Shown here piece after piece: positions 11,161 through 22,660 of a DNA stretch of 64,000 nucleotides; the stretch's first letter is position 1; the number at the start of each line of letters is the position of its first letter. A program made the translations under genes and the position numbers. This DNA is from Cercis canadensis (Eukaryota; Streptophyta; Magnoliopsida; Fabales; Fabaceae): assembly GCA_003255065.1 (NCBI GenBank), contig QAOA01007004.1, positions 125,634 to 189,633 on the forward strand, read 5' to 3'. The notes under the pieces are model-generated. The model had not been told where the DNA came from, did not search any database, and worked only from the letters and a program-made list of their open reading frames with translations.

Positions 11161-12057
11161 TTTAAATTTTTATGATGACTAATTTTGTAAATAAATTATG
11201 GTAATGTTTTAATGAGAATATGAGAAGAATAAATAAGTTAAAAAAAATCATTATAAAATTTAATATAATATTGATATGGCATTAATACTTTTAAATATAT
11301 TGTTCTAAAATAAATAAGAACATTTAGAGTTGTTCATAACACATTGCCATTTGATTCTAAAAAACACACTTCCCTTATTTCCTCCCCTTCAATGGGTTCT
11401 GAAACACTTTGTCATTGTATGTATAACACAACTTCAGTCATATTTTCTGTTTTTATAGCTAATTAATCTATTCAACTGAGCAAACATGCTGCATTTTTTA
11501 CACCAAGGCCAACACAAGCTTGGTACCTCATCTGGTATTTCTCATCGATTTCTTACAAGAGAAGTCCTCAAATTCACAAGATAATAATCCCTACTTACTC
11601 TTCCGGTTGGTTACTACCATCACACACTCTTGAAGAATTATTCTTAGACTCAATGGCTTCCTATTTGTTAGTTAATTTGAGACTAAACTACTAAGCTTAT
11701 ATTAGCTGTTTTGGTGTCTTCACCAAATGAAGAATTAGAAAACAGAGCATTCGCAACATGATGGGGCAAATAAAACAGCGCCTTTCATTACTCAACATTT
11801 TTACAAGTTTCTTAACTATCATGTATATGAAAACAAAAACAAAACCCCTTCCACAAGTTATATGCCCAAATGATTTGGGTGGAGGGTGAACCATCGGTGT
11901 CCTTGACATGCTCACATTCCTCACAAGCAAATTTGACGCCACAGTATCCTCCACAACAACAGGAGTTCTGGCATGACTATCTCTGGTATTACTTTATCCC
12001 CATCAACCTTAGCCAGCACCTCAAAATGCATCCTCATTGTCTCAGGCTTAGTCCTAA
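11161..12057. other. Intergenic, nothing recognised
   Basis: This is AT-rich sequence with no supported gene, LTR or structural RNA. The small open frames on both strands lack any recognisable motif. Confidence 0.5.
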
Positions 12058-12771
12058 ACGTAGGGAGTCCTTAAAAATGAGAAGTGTATATAAAATTGCA
12101 CACAAATTTGACCAAAAAAAATTGAAAAGACATCCCTTATATCCTTTTTCTATGCATGAAAAAACATTGTAATTAATAGATGTTTTTCAATAAAAGATTA
12201 TCAATAAGATTCAAATAAAAGATATTTTCATTGATACGACTTAAACCTACCTATTGACTATTGAGCCAATCTTTATTTGTGAACCTATCATTCAATATAA
12301 TGTGGCTGCAATAATATATAAGCATGATTACTTGTAATAAAAGCCTTAAGATTTTTGTTACCTGGGTCTAATCAAAATGGAAAACTTGGAACAATGTCCA
12401 AAAGACCTTACAGTAAATATTGAAATTAAGGCAAAGAGTGAAGGTGATGGATGTTTAAATGAATTAGATTGTGATTTATTATCTTCTTGACATCCGTAGC
12501 CAGGGAAATTGCCAGTCGATTTTGTTGTACCTTGAGGAAGAAAAACACAACTGAAGAGAAAACAAAGGTTCCACGTTATTCCATCAAACAACTATCAGAA
12601 AAAGTCCTCTTTAGTGTGGAAAACAACCATAAACATGATGCACTATGTTAGGGTAACCCAAGACTTCTGACTTCGTCTTTGGACTCAACAGGGGTTGAAT
12701 TTGGAAGAGACATGATAATTACGCCAGTATTAGTAATCTCACAAAATCTCATACATTTAGTTCAAGTTAAA
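12058..12771. repeat. About 710-base duplicated intergenic segment, copy 1
   Basis: It starts at GAGTCCTTAAAAATGAGAAG and aligns almost base for base with 34099-34809 behind LecRK-4. The alignment ends at the N at 12772, where this copy jumps to unrelated sequence. No coding content is seen. It shows that the region 3' of LecRK-1 and the region 3' of LecRK-4 share a duplication. Confidence 0.85.
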
Positions 12772-12772
12772 N

Positions 12773-13589
12773 CTATGACGTACATACAAACATTAATGAG
12801 GAGGTCATTAATGCTAATGTTTGGTCCCACTACAATAACTTGGGCTCTGATTTTAATATACCTACTACTAAATGCATGTGGTTTGGTCCAACTAATTTAT
12901 AATTCAGCTGTCACAAATTTTTAGTTCAAAATGCTATAGAAGGCAATGAAATTATGGTGCTTCTTAAGCCACGAACTTCTCACTAAAAGTTGAAGGTATC
13001 ACTATATCTCTTTTATAGAGAGATATTCATATTTTGATTTTTGTGTTATTATAAAAATTTCAAAAAATTGACTCACACAGTGTATTTCAAAAATCTAAAC
13101 AGTTAATAAAATTTAAATTTAACAGGATCAAAATATTTATTAATATTTTAATATATTTTCTTACACATTTTTTATATAGCTTTGTTTATGTATTTTATTA
13201 GAAATTAATTATTTTGAAATATACTGAGTGACTTAATTTTTTAATATTTTTGTAATGACACTAAAATCAGTATGTGAATCCTTTTCAATAGGAGGGATAA
13301 CCTAACAAACACCATGAATTATATAAAGTAATTATAGACTACGTAAGCTTGTATATTTTCGTGAATTCTTCTCTTTAGTGTGTTTGTATGTGTATATTCT
13401 TTCAAGAAAAAGAAATTGGCTTGAATAAGAAAATTCAATTTCAAAATTCTTCTCCCACAATCTGTAGAAGGTTTCTACAGCATATACTTAATTTTGTCTA
13501 TTTATAGAAACCATGATTTTAGTTTCATTTTTTGGCCATTCCATTTGTGCATATCAGAACATGCCAAAAGTTTTGCTAACTTTACACCT
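12773..13589. other. Intergenic, contains one foldback element
   Basis: No gene is seen. The N at 12772 marks a join. The only structure I can support is the inverted-repeat element at about 13020-13285, listed separately. Confidence 0.5.
13020..13285. mobile_element. Foldback (MITE-like) element
   Basis: The left arm (about 13023-13110, containing TTGTGTTATTATAAAAATTT and GACTCACACAGTGTATTTC) matches the reverse complement of the right arm (about 13190-13282, containing GAAATATACTGAGTGACTTAA and TTTTTGTAATGACACTAAAA). The arms are about 90 bases with scattered mismatches. Partial relatives of the same sequence type lie at about 14405-14640, 35975-36225 and 50625-50850. No transposase is present. 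Confidence 0.6.
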
Positions 13590-13870
13590 GTAGATACCTA
13601 ATATCTCGGCCCATAAGACTTTAAGCCCATTACCATCAAAGCCTATTACCATCAAAGTCCATATCTGAAAACATTCCCTTGACCCTTTAAACTTCCAGAT
13701 TTTCCTATAAATAGCAGGAACGACAGGTAAAAAGGGGCTCTCTTTTTTCTTAAGACTGAAGATTATTAAGATTTGTTATCTGATACCTCAATCCTTACTG
13801 ACTTAAGCATCGGAGCTCAGGCATAAACACCCGACCTTTGTTATACATCTTTGCAGGTATCCTCATTTTG
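13590..13870 (+). repeat. Possible Gypsy LTR fragment
   Basis: A TATA-like box (CCTATAAATAGCAGG, near 13705) is followed about 90 bases later by CTGACTTAAGCATCGGAGCTC and then TTTGCAGGT. This layout is typical of the R/U5 part of some plant Gypsy LTRs. No internal region or second LTR is adjacent, so it would be a solo or truncated remnant. The assignment is by pattern only. Confidence 0.4.
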
Positions 13871-14039
13871 CCAAGTTCTTTCATCAACACCAAATCAGGC
13901 ATCGTCAACACCCATGACCTATCTTTAAGGGGCTTGGTGATCAGTCCCTCAACTCTCTATTGGAGGAAAACCTAGCAGCATGCAATTTTTTTTTAAAAAT
14001 TAATTAAAAAGGTTAATGGCAACTTGGACTACTAGAATA

Positions 14040-17000
14040 TTTGCACATTACATATTAAATTTGAGATCATGAAAAAAGAAATTATATAAATTCGGTTATA
14101 TTTAGATGTTATTAAGTATGCAAGTATAGTGAAAGCGTTTCCCTATACACTTACAACTACTCAGCTTTCTTATTGAAAATACTCATTCTTTGGCAAGGCT
14201 TATTTGGGCTAACCATTCATGCAAGGAGAATACCTCGAACCACTAGGCAGTGCTACTCTCACAAAACAAATAAGTGGACCCTATAGTCCTTGCTTTAGTT
14301 TGTCTCACCAATCTGTGGGACCATCTTTACAAGTGAAGTCTATTCAGTGAGCACTATATTATGGTCCTCTTAGATAGATAGTGTTAGTTCCACTTTTTTA
14401 ATGGGGTTTTGAGTGGATTTTAGTGAGATTTAAAATATGGTTTTGGTGTTATTACGAAAATTTTGAAAAATTAATTTATTTAGTATGTGTCAGAATAATT
14501 AGTTTTTTATAAAATTTATAAATAATATAATATAAGAAAATGTGCCAAAAATATGCTTGAAAATAATTACTTCCTAATATATTTTTTTTATATCATATTG
14601 TTCTTATATTTTATAAGAAATTGTAACATATACTAGGTCCTCTTAGAAGTGTTAGTCACTGGGAATAATGAATATTGCCAACTTGGGTATATCCTCTTTT
14701 CTTCTTATTTTTTTTCCCCTTTAGTATATCCTGTTGTTTTATAGGTGTGTTCTCCCTCAAATCAGCTTGTTCAACTGACTTTTGTGGTTAGTTATAAAGG
14801 AGAAATGATTAATTGCAGAGTTGGCTTGAATGGTACATATACGGATATTCAAAGCACGGTTCATTTTCTTCATGTGAGATATTTAACTTATTTGATTAGT
14901 TCCTGTGAATGCCACTATCTGTTACAAACATTTGATTAGCTTGTTTGCTTGTTTCATTGGTTTAAACTCCTTTTTCCAAGAGGGGAAAAAGGAAAAACAA
15001 AAGTACAACCAAAATGTTATGGTTTTTACATGATAGCGCTCTAAATCGATAGCACACCACGTTCCTGCTACCAGGGAACAGAAGCATATGATAATCTCGT
15101 TTTTTGTTTTCTTCAAACACAGCGTACCATGCAAGATGATGAAAGTGAATAGAATGGGGCTTTTGTGGTGGGCTTTTACAGGCCCTATTAATTATGGAGG
15201 CCGAAATAGGGCTTTTTGAGGAAAGGGAAGTGGGGGAAGAATGATGCAAGAAATGACAAAGGCGATTGGGGTGTGGCTCAGGTTTATCTTTTGGGAGTGT
15301 CCTTCCACTGGGCATCTTGCCAGACCCGACAACTTGACAATGCTGATAATTGATGATTGGGCCCAATTGTGGTTTTGATGGGAAATTTTTAACCACTAGA
15401 TTTATTGACCCTACGCAATTGGTCCGTCACGTTAAGCAACATGTTGGGTGGTTTTCGGGCCCTGGATCTTGACTAGAGTCGTCTTCCTATTTTTCCTAAC
15501 TGGGCCCAACATCATCGAGCCCAGTTTTGGGCTACTCCCTACACCAAGCAGTCATATTCAGGTGGGCCCATCATCCGGACAAGACCTAAACTGTCTGATG
15601 TACTTGGGATTTAAATCCGGTTATGTAACTTGAGTCATATTGCTCAGATTTAAAATATATATTCTATTAAAGTTCATATTAACCATTAAATATTAATGTT
15701 TTTTAATAGTTCAAATGATCTTTAATAAAATAGACGGTTCATATTTAAACAACATGACTTAAGTCACATGACTGAATCTAAATCCATGTACCAGTCATCT
15801 TGTCCTCATAATGATGTGTGGGGCCCACGATTCAGGCTGTCTTTTGCTGTTTGGGAATCTGGTTCCAAGGGAATGCTTTGCTCTCATCTTCGTCTCTTTC
15901 TTTCTATTCTGACGCAGCAAAACATATTCTTTAATCTTTCGGTGTGCTCCACCCTGACTATAAATTTTCTTTATGCACTATTTTAATTTGCACTTTCATT
16001 CTTAATAGTATTTGAGTTTAATTAAATTTATTGAAACGATAATATAACAGATCAAATTAATGCACACTACTAGAAGTGTCATATTGATGAAATTAAGATT
16101 AAATACTACATTATTGAAGTCTTTGTCCCAGAATATCGTTGGAACATTAATACTTTGAGAATTCAATTCATTTATAATGAATTTCATAATTTATCTTGTT
16201 AGTAACTAACATATTGTAAAAGAATTCAATTGATTAATAAATAATTCTTTTATATTATATTTCCTCATTTGAAAATTCTCCTTGTGTTTGATTGCAATTT
16301 GCAATTCATTTAATTTGGGTTTATAATTTATGACTCGATAAATATGCATCTATATTTAGAGACGACAATTTCTCTTGCTTGGCTAGAAATGTAAGGAGAT
16401 TTATTTTTTTCTGAGACGAGGAACATGAGGAATTCTCCCCGGGGCTAGGGAGGGATCCCATTTGATTACCAAGGATGGGGACAAGATCCAGTCTGCCCTG
16501 TGGAAATTTATGAATTAGTAAAATATCAAATTATCAATTTTTTGGATTTATATAAGATATAATATATAAAACTAAATTAATAATTTCATATATAATTAAT
16601 AAAAAAAATAGAAAGAAAAAAATCCTAACCCACTTTTTTTATTCTTTTTTGATACTTTTAGGTAAGACTCTAAATTTCAACAAAAAATCCACAAACTCAA
16701 AAAGCACTCATAATATCACTCACTTACAAACTCGAAATCCACAAACTCTTCTTTCTACACTGCAGCGCCATAGTATCCACCCGCAGTTGAGGGTTGAAGG
16801 AAGATAATGAGTTGCATAAGAAGAAAATAGTTAATACCAATCAATACATAACTTCTTTGATTTATGGGGATGAGAATATTTCAAAAAGTGGAATGTAAAA
16901 GAAGAAAATTCTCTTGAAGATTTTTGAATCGCCAAAGTTTTGTGTTGAAGAAAAACGACGTGTTAAATACAATTCGAAGGAAAACGACATTAGTCTTTGC

Positions 17001-17776
17001 TGGGAAAAGGTAAAATCTTTGTTTATTGAATCAAATTTTTATCTGAAGTTCTGTTTTACTTACTCAATTTGCAAACACTTTGACTGTCATTTTCCTTGGG
17101 TGCATGTCAAGCCAAACATTGGTTTGGTTACTTTAGTACCTTGGTGTGTGGGGAAGGTGAAAGATAATTAAAGACGATAAAAATGAAAAAAAAATAAAAT
17201 AAAGTTTTGAATTTCATTTGACTTAGTGAGTGGGCAAAAATTGACGAAGAGCTTCAACATGTAATGTAGGTGCCTCTTCCAGTGTTGTAGATGCAAGTGA
17301 CAATGTAAGTGCTATAGAACTCACACAACCCAGTATTGCTTGTTCAAAGTAACCATTTTGAGTTAGATGATCACTTCATTCATTAAAAAGTTGAAACACA
17401 AGATATTAAATCATAATTTGTTAACAAGATTCATCAATTAGTAGGTTTGAGTTAAGTTGATAAATAAATGTTTGGTTTGAATCCTGTAAGTGAACTTTTG
17501 CTGGTAGGTATTTACTAATTACAGTGTACCTTATTTTAGAATTACCTATTTTTATTTACAAAACAGAAAAAGAAAAAACCATAATTTGTTCCTAAGGAAC
17601 TTGTGACCAAATTAAAGACTCTTTTATGTTTTTCACTGAAAATTGTTTGAGGTGGGATGTTGAGAAAGCCAACGGGATTAAAAACGTCATCTACCAAATA
17701 TTTCAAGACTCCTATTTTTTGATGGAGTTATGTTTCAAAAAAGTTGAAACAACAATGTCAAAATAACTTGCAAAAT

Positions 17777-17869
<93 letters not shown>

Positions 17870-18544
17870 AGAAGTAGTGACATAAAGCATAATTGGCCAT
17901 TTCAATGACCAAAAAAATAATAATTTAAATAACTAAAAATGTTAGAGTTTAAATTTGATCTACTATTAGTATAAAAGACTATACGTAATTAAGGTTTTTC
18001 TTTTATTATATAGTAACAGTTCTTTAATACTATGACAACATATGATATTATGACGGTGTAATTTTACATAGTCAGTACACTAAATTTTTTTAATGATTTT
18101 CATTATTTTAATAATCTAATGAAGATAACCAAGAAAAAAACTTTGTTAAAATAGAACAACGAATATCTTAAAATATAACTCCTTCTAACTTTTTTCTTTA
18201 AATAAAAATTCAATAATTGAATGGCAGCAAAAATCGATTGGTTACTAGAAAATTAACTTTCTTAAAAGTTAAAAATTAAAAGAACGTTCCTGGTGTTGAC
18301 AATGACATGCAGAGAAATTAGTCTCTCTCAGTGCAACACTACAATACAAAAGTTGTAGAAGAAGACACACGGTAGCTGTCACGGATGTAAACAAGTGGGG
18401 AAATGACAAATGTTAGCTGTCTTCTTGATGATATGCTACTTTTACATTTGTTTACTGATTCTACATCAGCAATTTTATACAATAAAATAAGACATCCTTT
18501 TTCTTGAAAATAAAAAAAAAAATCAAAAAAAGGAAAGAAAGAAA
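14040..18544. repeat. LecRK upstream duplication block, copy 1
   Basis: About 4.5 kb 5' of LecRK-2 recurs 5' of LecRK-5 (35610-39720), with the same order of landmarks. These include TTCGGTTATATTTA, GAAAGCGTTTCCCTA, GGTCCGTCACGTTAAGCAAC, GAATTCTCCCCGG, GAATCGCCAAAGTTTTGTG and GAACGTTCCTGGTGTTGAC. The 15400-18510 part recurs a third time at 47365-50340. A MITE-like stretch lies at 14405-14640 and GGCCCA/TGGGCC motifs cluster at about 15170-15570. No convincing gene is present, although a frame on the - strand is open in copies 1 and 2. Confidence 0.88.
17783..17868. repeat. 86-base poly(A) tract
   Basis: An uninterrupted run of 86 A residues. At the equivalent place in copy 2 of the block (about 38967-38991) there is a short T run followed by an A run. 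The length may be affected by sequencing of homopolymers. Confidence 0.95.
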
Positions 18545-18666
18545 GAGTAAACATTGGCAGGCTATGCAGCACATAAAATAATTGAAATCCTTCATTTCAA
18601 TTTAAATGCCATTCTGCAAGTTTCTGCATAATCGAGCTTATATTGTTTCTCTGCAGCTCCAAAACC
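18545..18666 (+). promoter_or_regulatory. Conserved proximal upstream block of LecRK-2
   Basis: It has the same GAGTAAACATTGGC, GGCTATG, CTTCATTTC and GCAAGTTTCTGCA order as at the other LecRK genes. The position of the ATG used in LecRK-1 and LecRK-5 reads TTG here (18643), so the leader probably extends to the ATG at 18667. Confidence 0.55.
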
Positions 18667-20763
18667 ATGTATATGCAGCAATTGCCAAATCTTAATTCCC
18701 CCTTTCAGTTCTTAATCATGTTCATGTCCATTTTCTTCCTTTTTATTATCCCAAGTGCAAGTTCTTTATCCTTCAACTTCACCAGCTTTGATCCCAATAA
18801 TAATAACATAACATATGAGGGAGATGCCAATTCTGCAGCCCCAGTGATCCAGTTAACCAGAAACCAAGCAGACAAGGCCATGACTGCCAGTGTTGGTAGA
18901 GCCACATATCACCAACCAATGCATCTGTGGGACAAAACCACAAGGAGCCTCACAGATTTCACTACCCATTTCTCCTTTGTCATTAATTCACAGAACCGTA
19001 GTGCTTATGGAGATGGCCTTGCTTTCTTCCTTGCCCCAGCTGGTTCCAAGATGCCTAATGTCACGAAAGGCGGCGCTATGGGTCTTGCACTTGATGATCA
19101 ATCACTGAACTCAACAGATTACCAATTTGTTGCAGTGGAATTTGATATCTATAAGAACGCGTGGGATACTCCACCAAGGGAACATGTGGGTGTGGATATT
19201 AATTCCATGGCATCTGTTGATAATGTGACATGGGAAGCCAATATCAGAGAAGGGAAACTCAATGAGGCTCAGATAAGTTACAATTCTACTTCAATGAATT
19301 TAAGTATTGTTTTCACTGGTTTTGGAAATGACACCAGTACCACAGTACAGCAACATCTTTATCATATGGTTGACCTGAGACTTTATCTTCCTGAATGGGT
19401 TACTTTTGGCTTCACAGCTGCCACAGGAAATGCATCTGCTATACATAATCTATATTCATGGGATTTTAGCTCAACTTTGGAAATACAAGAGCACACTCAG
19501 GAGCCAGTTGCAGGATCAAAAACCAATTCCAAAACAGGACTAGCAGTGGGATTAGGTGTTGGCGGGTTTGTGTTAATTGGTGGGTTGGCTTTGATTTCTT
19601 TTGGCTTGTGGAAGAAATGGAAGAAAAATAAGCAAGAGGAAGATGAAGGTTTTGATGAGTACATAGATGAGGATTTTGGAAGGGGGACAGCACCCCAGAA
19701 GTATTCATATGCTGAATTGGCGCGTGCAGCGAATAACTTCAAGGATGAGCAGAAGCTAGGACAGGGAGGATTTGGAGGTGTTTATAAAGGTTTTTTGAAA
19801 GATTCAAACTCCTATGTTGCTATTAAAAGGGTATCAGAGGGTTCTAGACAAGGGATAAAGGAGTTTGCATCAGAAGTAAAGATTATTAGCCAATTAAGGC
19901 ACCGAAACTTAGTTCAATTGATTGGGTGGTGTCATGAGAGGAAACAACTCTTGCTTGTTTATGAGTATATGCCAAATAGAAGCTTAGATTTTCATCTTTT
20001 CAGGGAGCAAAGCTTGTTGACCTGGGAAGTGAGATACAAAATAGCTCAAGGCTTGGCCTCTGCACTGCTATACTTGCATGAAGAATGGGAACAATGTGTT
20101 GTGCATAGAGACATCAAATCAAGTAACATAATGCTAGATTCAAACTTCAATGCAAAACTCGGGGATTTCGGGCTAGCTAGACTTGTGGACCATGCAAAAG
20201 GTTCACAAACTACGGCTTTGGCAGGGACTATGGGCTACATGGCTCCTGAATGTGCTACTGCTGGGAGGGCTAGCAAGGAATCAGATGTTTACAGTTTTGG
20301 AGTTGTTGCTCTGGAGATAGCTTGTGGAAGAAAACCCATCAACTTCAAGGCCCCAGAAAATGAAATGAATATGGTGGAGTGGGTTTGGGAGCTGTATGGA
20401 AATGGGAGAATTCTTGAAGCAGCTGATCCAAAACTAAGTGGAGATTTTGAGCAGCAGCAAATGAAATGCTTGATGATTGTTGGTCTTTCGTGTGCTAACC
20501 CAGATCGTATTAGTAGACCATCAATAAGGCAAGCAATTCAAGTGCTTAACTTTGAAGCTCCATTGCCAAATCTTCCTTCTAGTTTGCCACTACTAACGTA
20601 TCTTGAGCGTCCATTGAAGCCATCGACTGGTCCATATGCCACCAATGCTCCAGTGAAAGGCCAAGATCAGAATACAAGCATTGTTTCCAACACAAACTCC
20701 TCTGGGGTCACCACAGCTTCTGATGATGTTTCCCCTTCTATGTCACTTTTACACTCGCGCTGA
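18667..20763 (+). CDS. LecRK-2: L-type lectin receptor kinase with ancestral C-terminus
   Basis: 698 codons from the ATG at 18667; the upstream homologous start (18643) is TTG, so the shorter start is chosen. It has an N-terminal hydrophobic signal, a legume-lectin domain with VAVEFDIYKN and HVGVDIN, and a membrane span near residues 290-313. The kinase has LGQGGFGGVYKG, Lys387, HRD 480-482 and DFG 500-502. The frame is intact and intronless. Unlike LecRK-1 and LecRK-5 it keeps the original end (MSLLHSR, TGA 20761-20763) with no LTR, which makes it the reference for where the Copia element entered the others. It is expected at the plasma membrane as a lectin-type surface receptor kinase; the ligand is unknown. 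Confidence 0.92.
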   Translation: MYMQQLPNLNSPFQFLIMFMSIFFLFIIPSASSLSFNFTSFDPNNNNITYEGDANSAAPVIQLTRNQADKAMTASVGRATYHQPMHLWDKTTRSLTDFTTHFSFVINSQNRSAYGDGLAFFLAPAGSKMPNVTKGGAMGLALDDQSLNSTDYQFVAVEFDIYKNAWDTPPREHVGVDINSMASVDNVTWEANIREGKLNEAQISYNSTSMNLSIVFTGFGNDTSTTVQQHLYHMVDLRLYLPEWVTFGFTAATGNASAIHNLYSWDFSSTLEIQEHTQEPVAGSKTNSKTGLAVGLGVGGFVLIGGLALISFGLWKKWKKNKQEEDEGFDEYIDEDFGRGTAPQKYSYAELARAANNFKDEQKLGQGGFGGVYKGFLKDSNSYVAIKRVSEGSRQGIKEFASEVKIISQLRHRNLVQLIGWCHERKQLLLVYEYMPNRSLDFHLFREQSLLTWEVRYKIAQGLASALLYLHEEWEQCVVHRDIKSSNIMLDSNFNAKLGDFGLARLVDHAKGSQTTALAGTMGYMAPECATAGRASKESDVYSFGVVALEIACGRKPINFKAPENEMNMVEWVWELYGNGRILEAADPKLSGDFEQQQMKCLMIVGLSCANPDRISRPSIRQAIQVLNFEAPLPNLPSSLPLLTYLERPLKPSTGPYATNAPVKGQDQNTSIVSNTNSSGVTTASDDVSPSMSLLHSR

Positions 20764-22219
20764 ACTTGAATTAAATCTGATTGTTTCATATTTGTCAATA
20801 GGAGAGATTCAATACATTCACATGTTTTAACTGTTCTTTCTGTATAATGACACAACAGTTGCTACAGACAACTGTGAATTAGTCCAGGCTCAACATCAAA
20901 CAGGTAATTTCCAAACTTCTGCATCAAGAAAATACTTCTTTAAGCAATTTAGTTTCTTGGGGTGTTAACATATTAAAAATCCCATTTTTCTCAATTAAAA
21001 ACCCAACTTTTATTCCATTGATGTGTCTCAGTACTCACTGGAATTCAGATTCCTGGGTGGTGGTAAAAATACTCTGTTTTGGACCCCATAATAATGAGAT
21101 CATTGTAATATCTGCTGCTAAATCAATACTTATATTATATACACTTAACAAATAACAAACTCATGGAACTTACTATGGTGTTTTCTCATAATCCATGTTT
21201 GGTTAAATAAACAAAAGTCAGAAAGAGGGAAAAATAAACAAGCATTAGCAAAATATGGAAATTTTCATGAATTCTTTTGTGTGTTTGTGTGTATACACAC
21301 CTTTCAAGAAATTTTTTAACAACATAGACTTCAGGAAATCAGGGAGAGAAATTGCATAATAATAGAATCCTATTGGAGAAAAGAGGAAAATGTCTCTTAG
21401 TTACAGCTACAAACAAGTAGAGAAAAAAAGGTTTTGCTGAGTAGAAAACTTCATTCAATGAACAGTTAGAAACATGAATTATTCCAATTGTGTAACCCAA
21501 ATTCTAATATTTCTGCTTAGAAAAACTACTCATTTATTGAATTCCTGCAAAGTATAAACATCAATATTTAGGTACAAGAAAAAGAAAATTGACTTTCCCA
21601 ATCCTAGCGGGGAAACTTTGCTGTTAATTTTGATGAATTATTCTCTTCGCCCGCAATCTCAAGGAACTTGCTGCACCAAATACTTCTATCTTTTTATTGA
21701 AACCATGACTTTTTTTTTTTTGGTATAAATTGAAACCATGACTTTAAGTTCCATTTTTTGACCATTCCATTTGATTGTCAGTCCCTCATCTCTCTATGCC
21801 AATTGCCGAGCTAACAAACTCAAAACCTAACAGCATTTGAAGAAAGTTAAAGAAAAAATATATTGGTAACTTGGAATTCAAGAAATCACCTCATGAAGAT
21901 GCATAATAGATGCAGAATCCTTTGGAGTATAAGAAGAAAATTCTCTAAGCTATTGCTACAAACACGTAGTAGAGAAACAAGTTTTTCTGTGTAGAAAACT
22001 TCATTCAACCAATAATCACATGCTATATTATAATAACAAATCAGGCACTTAGAAAGATCTATTTGTACTCAAGGAAAACGGTATAGCTTAAATATCAATT
22101 TATTAGAGCTTCTAGCTTGTTCATGATAACTATTTCTAATTTCTATTTTTCTCGTCTTCTCTTATCTAGTAGTGTCCTTCTACCTTTTGGTGAAGATAAG
22201 GGTAAAGAAATAATGTTTG
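20764..22219. other. 3' flank of LecRK-2, no gene seen
   Basis: Nothing coding or structural is recognised. There are short matches to other LecRK flanks, such as CAAATCAGGCACTTAGAAA near 22038, which is also at 8060. Confidence 0.5.
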
Positions 22220-22539
22220 CACATTAAATATCAAATTTGAGATCATGAAAAAAAAATTATATAAATTCGGTTATATTTAAATGTTATTAAGTATGTAAGT
22301 ATAGTGAATGCGTTTCCCTGTACACTTACAACTACTCAGCTTTCTCATTGAAAATACTCATTCTTTGGTAAGGGTTATTTGGGCTAACCATTCATGCAAG
22401 GAGCACGTTTGATTAGATATCTCGAACCACTAGGGAGTACTACTCTCACAAAACAAATAGGTGGACCCTATAGTCATTGCCTTAGCTTGTCTCACCACTC
22501 TTTGGAACCATCTTTACAAGTAAAGTCCTCTTTCTTTAA
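22220..22539. repeat. LecRK flank module, copy at psiLecRK-3
   Basis: It runs from TGCACATTAAATATCAAATTTGAG through TTCGGTTATATTTAAATG and GGACCATCTTTACAAG, matching the starts of the blocks at 14040 and 35610 and the piece at 50343. It joins directly to the proximal upstream block of psiLecRK-3, skipping about 4 kb found in the longer copies. Confidence 0.8.
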
Positions 22540-22660
22540 AGTCAAAGGAAGGAATGAGTAAACATTGGCCGGCTATGAAGCATACTAAGTAATTGCATTC
22601 CTTAATTTCCCTTTGAATGCCATTCTGCAAGTTTCTGCAGAATCAAGCTAGCTCCCAATA
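22540..22660 (+). promoter_or_regulatory. Conserved proximal upstream block of psiLecRK-3
   Basis: It is nearly identical to the block before LecRK-1, including GAGTAAACATTGGCCGGCTATG and the sequence up to the ATG at 22661. Its preservation suggests the truncated copy could still be transcribed. Confidence 0.5.

Noticed and set aside
11870-12172. 100-codon frame on the + strand
   Set aside because: No domain is seen, and the right half lies in an intergenic segment duplicated at 34099 without keeping the frame.
14962-15396. Open frame of 144 codons on the - strand, with a counterpart of 154 codons at 36509-36973
   Set aside because: It stays open in two block copies, but these are recent duplicates. 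It has no recognisable domain, a promoter-like base pattern, and the third copy lacks it.
17712-17912. Open frame on the - strand rich in Phe
   Set aside because: It is only the translation of the 86-base poly(A) tract.
18643-18666. Start of LecRK-2 at 18643
   Set aside because: The codon is TTG. In plants the ATG at 18667 in the same frame is more likely.
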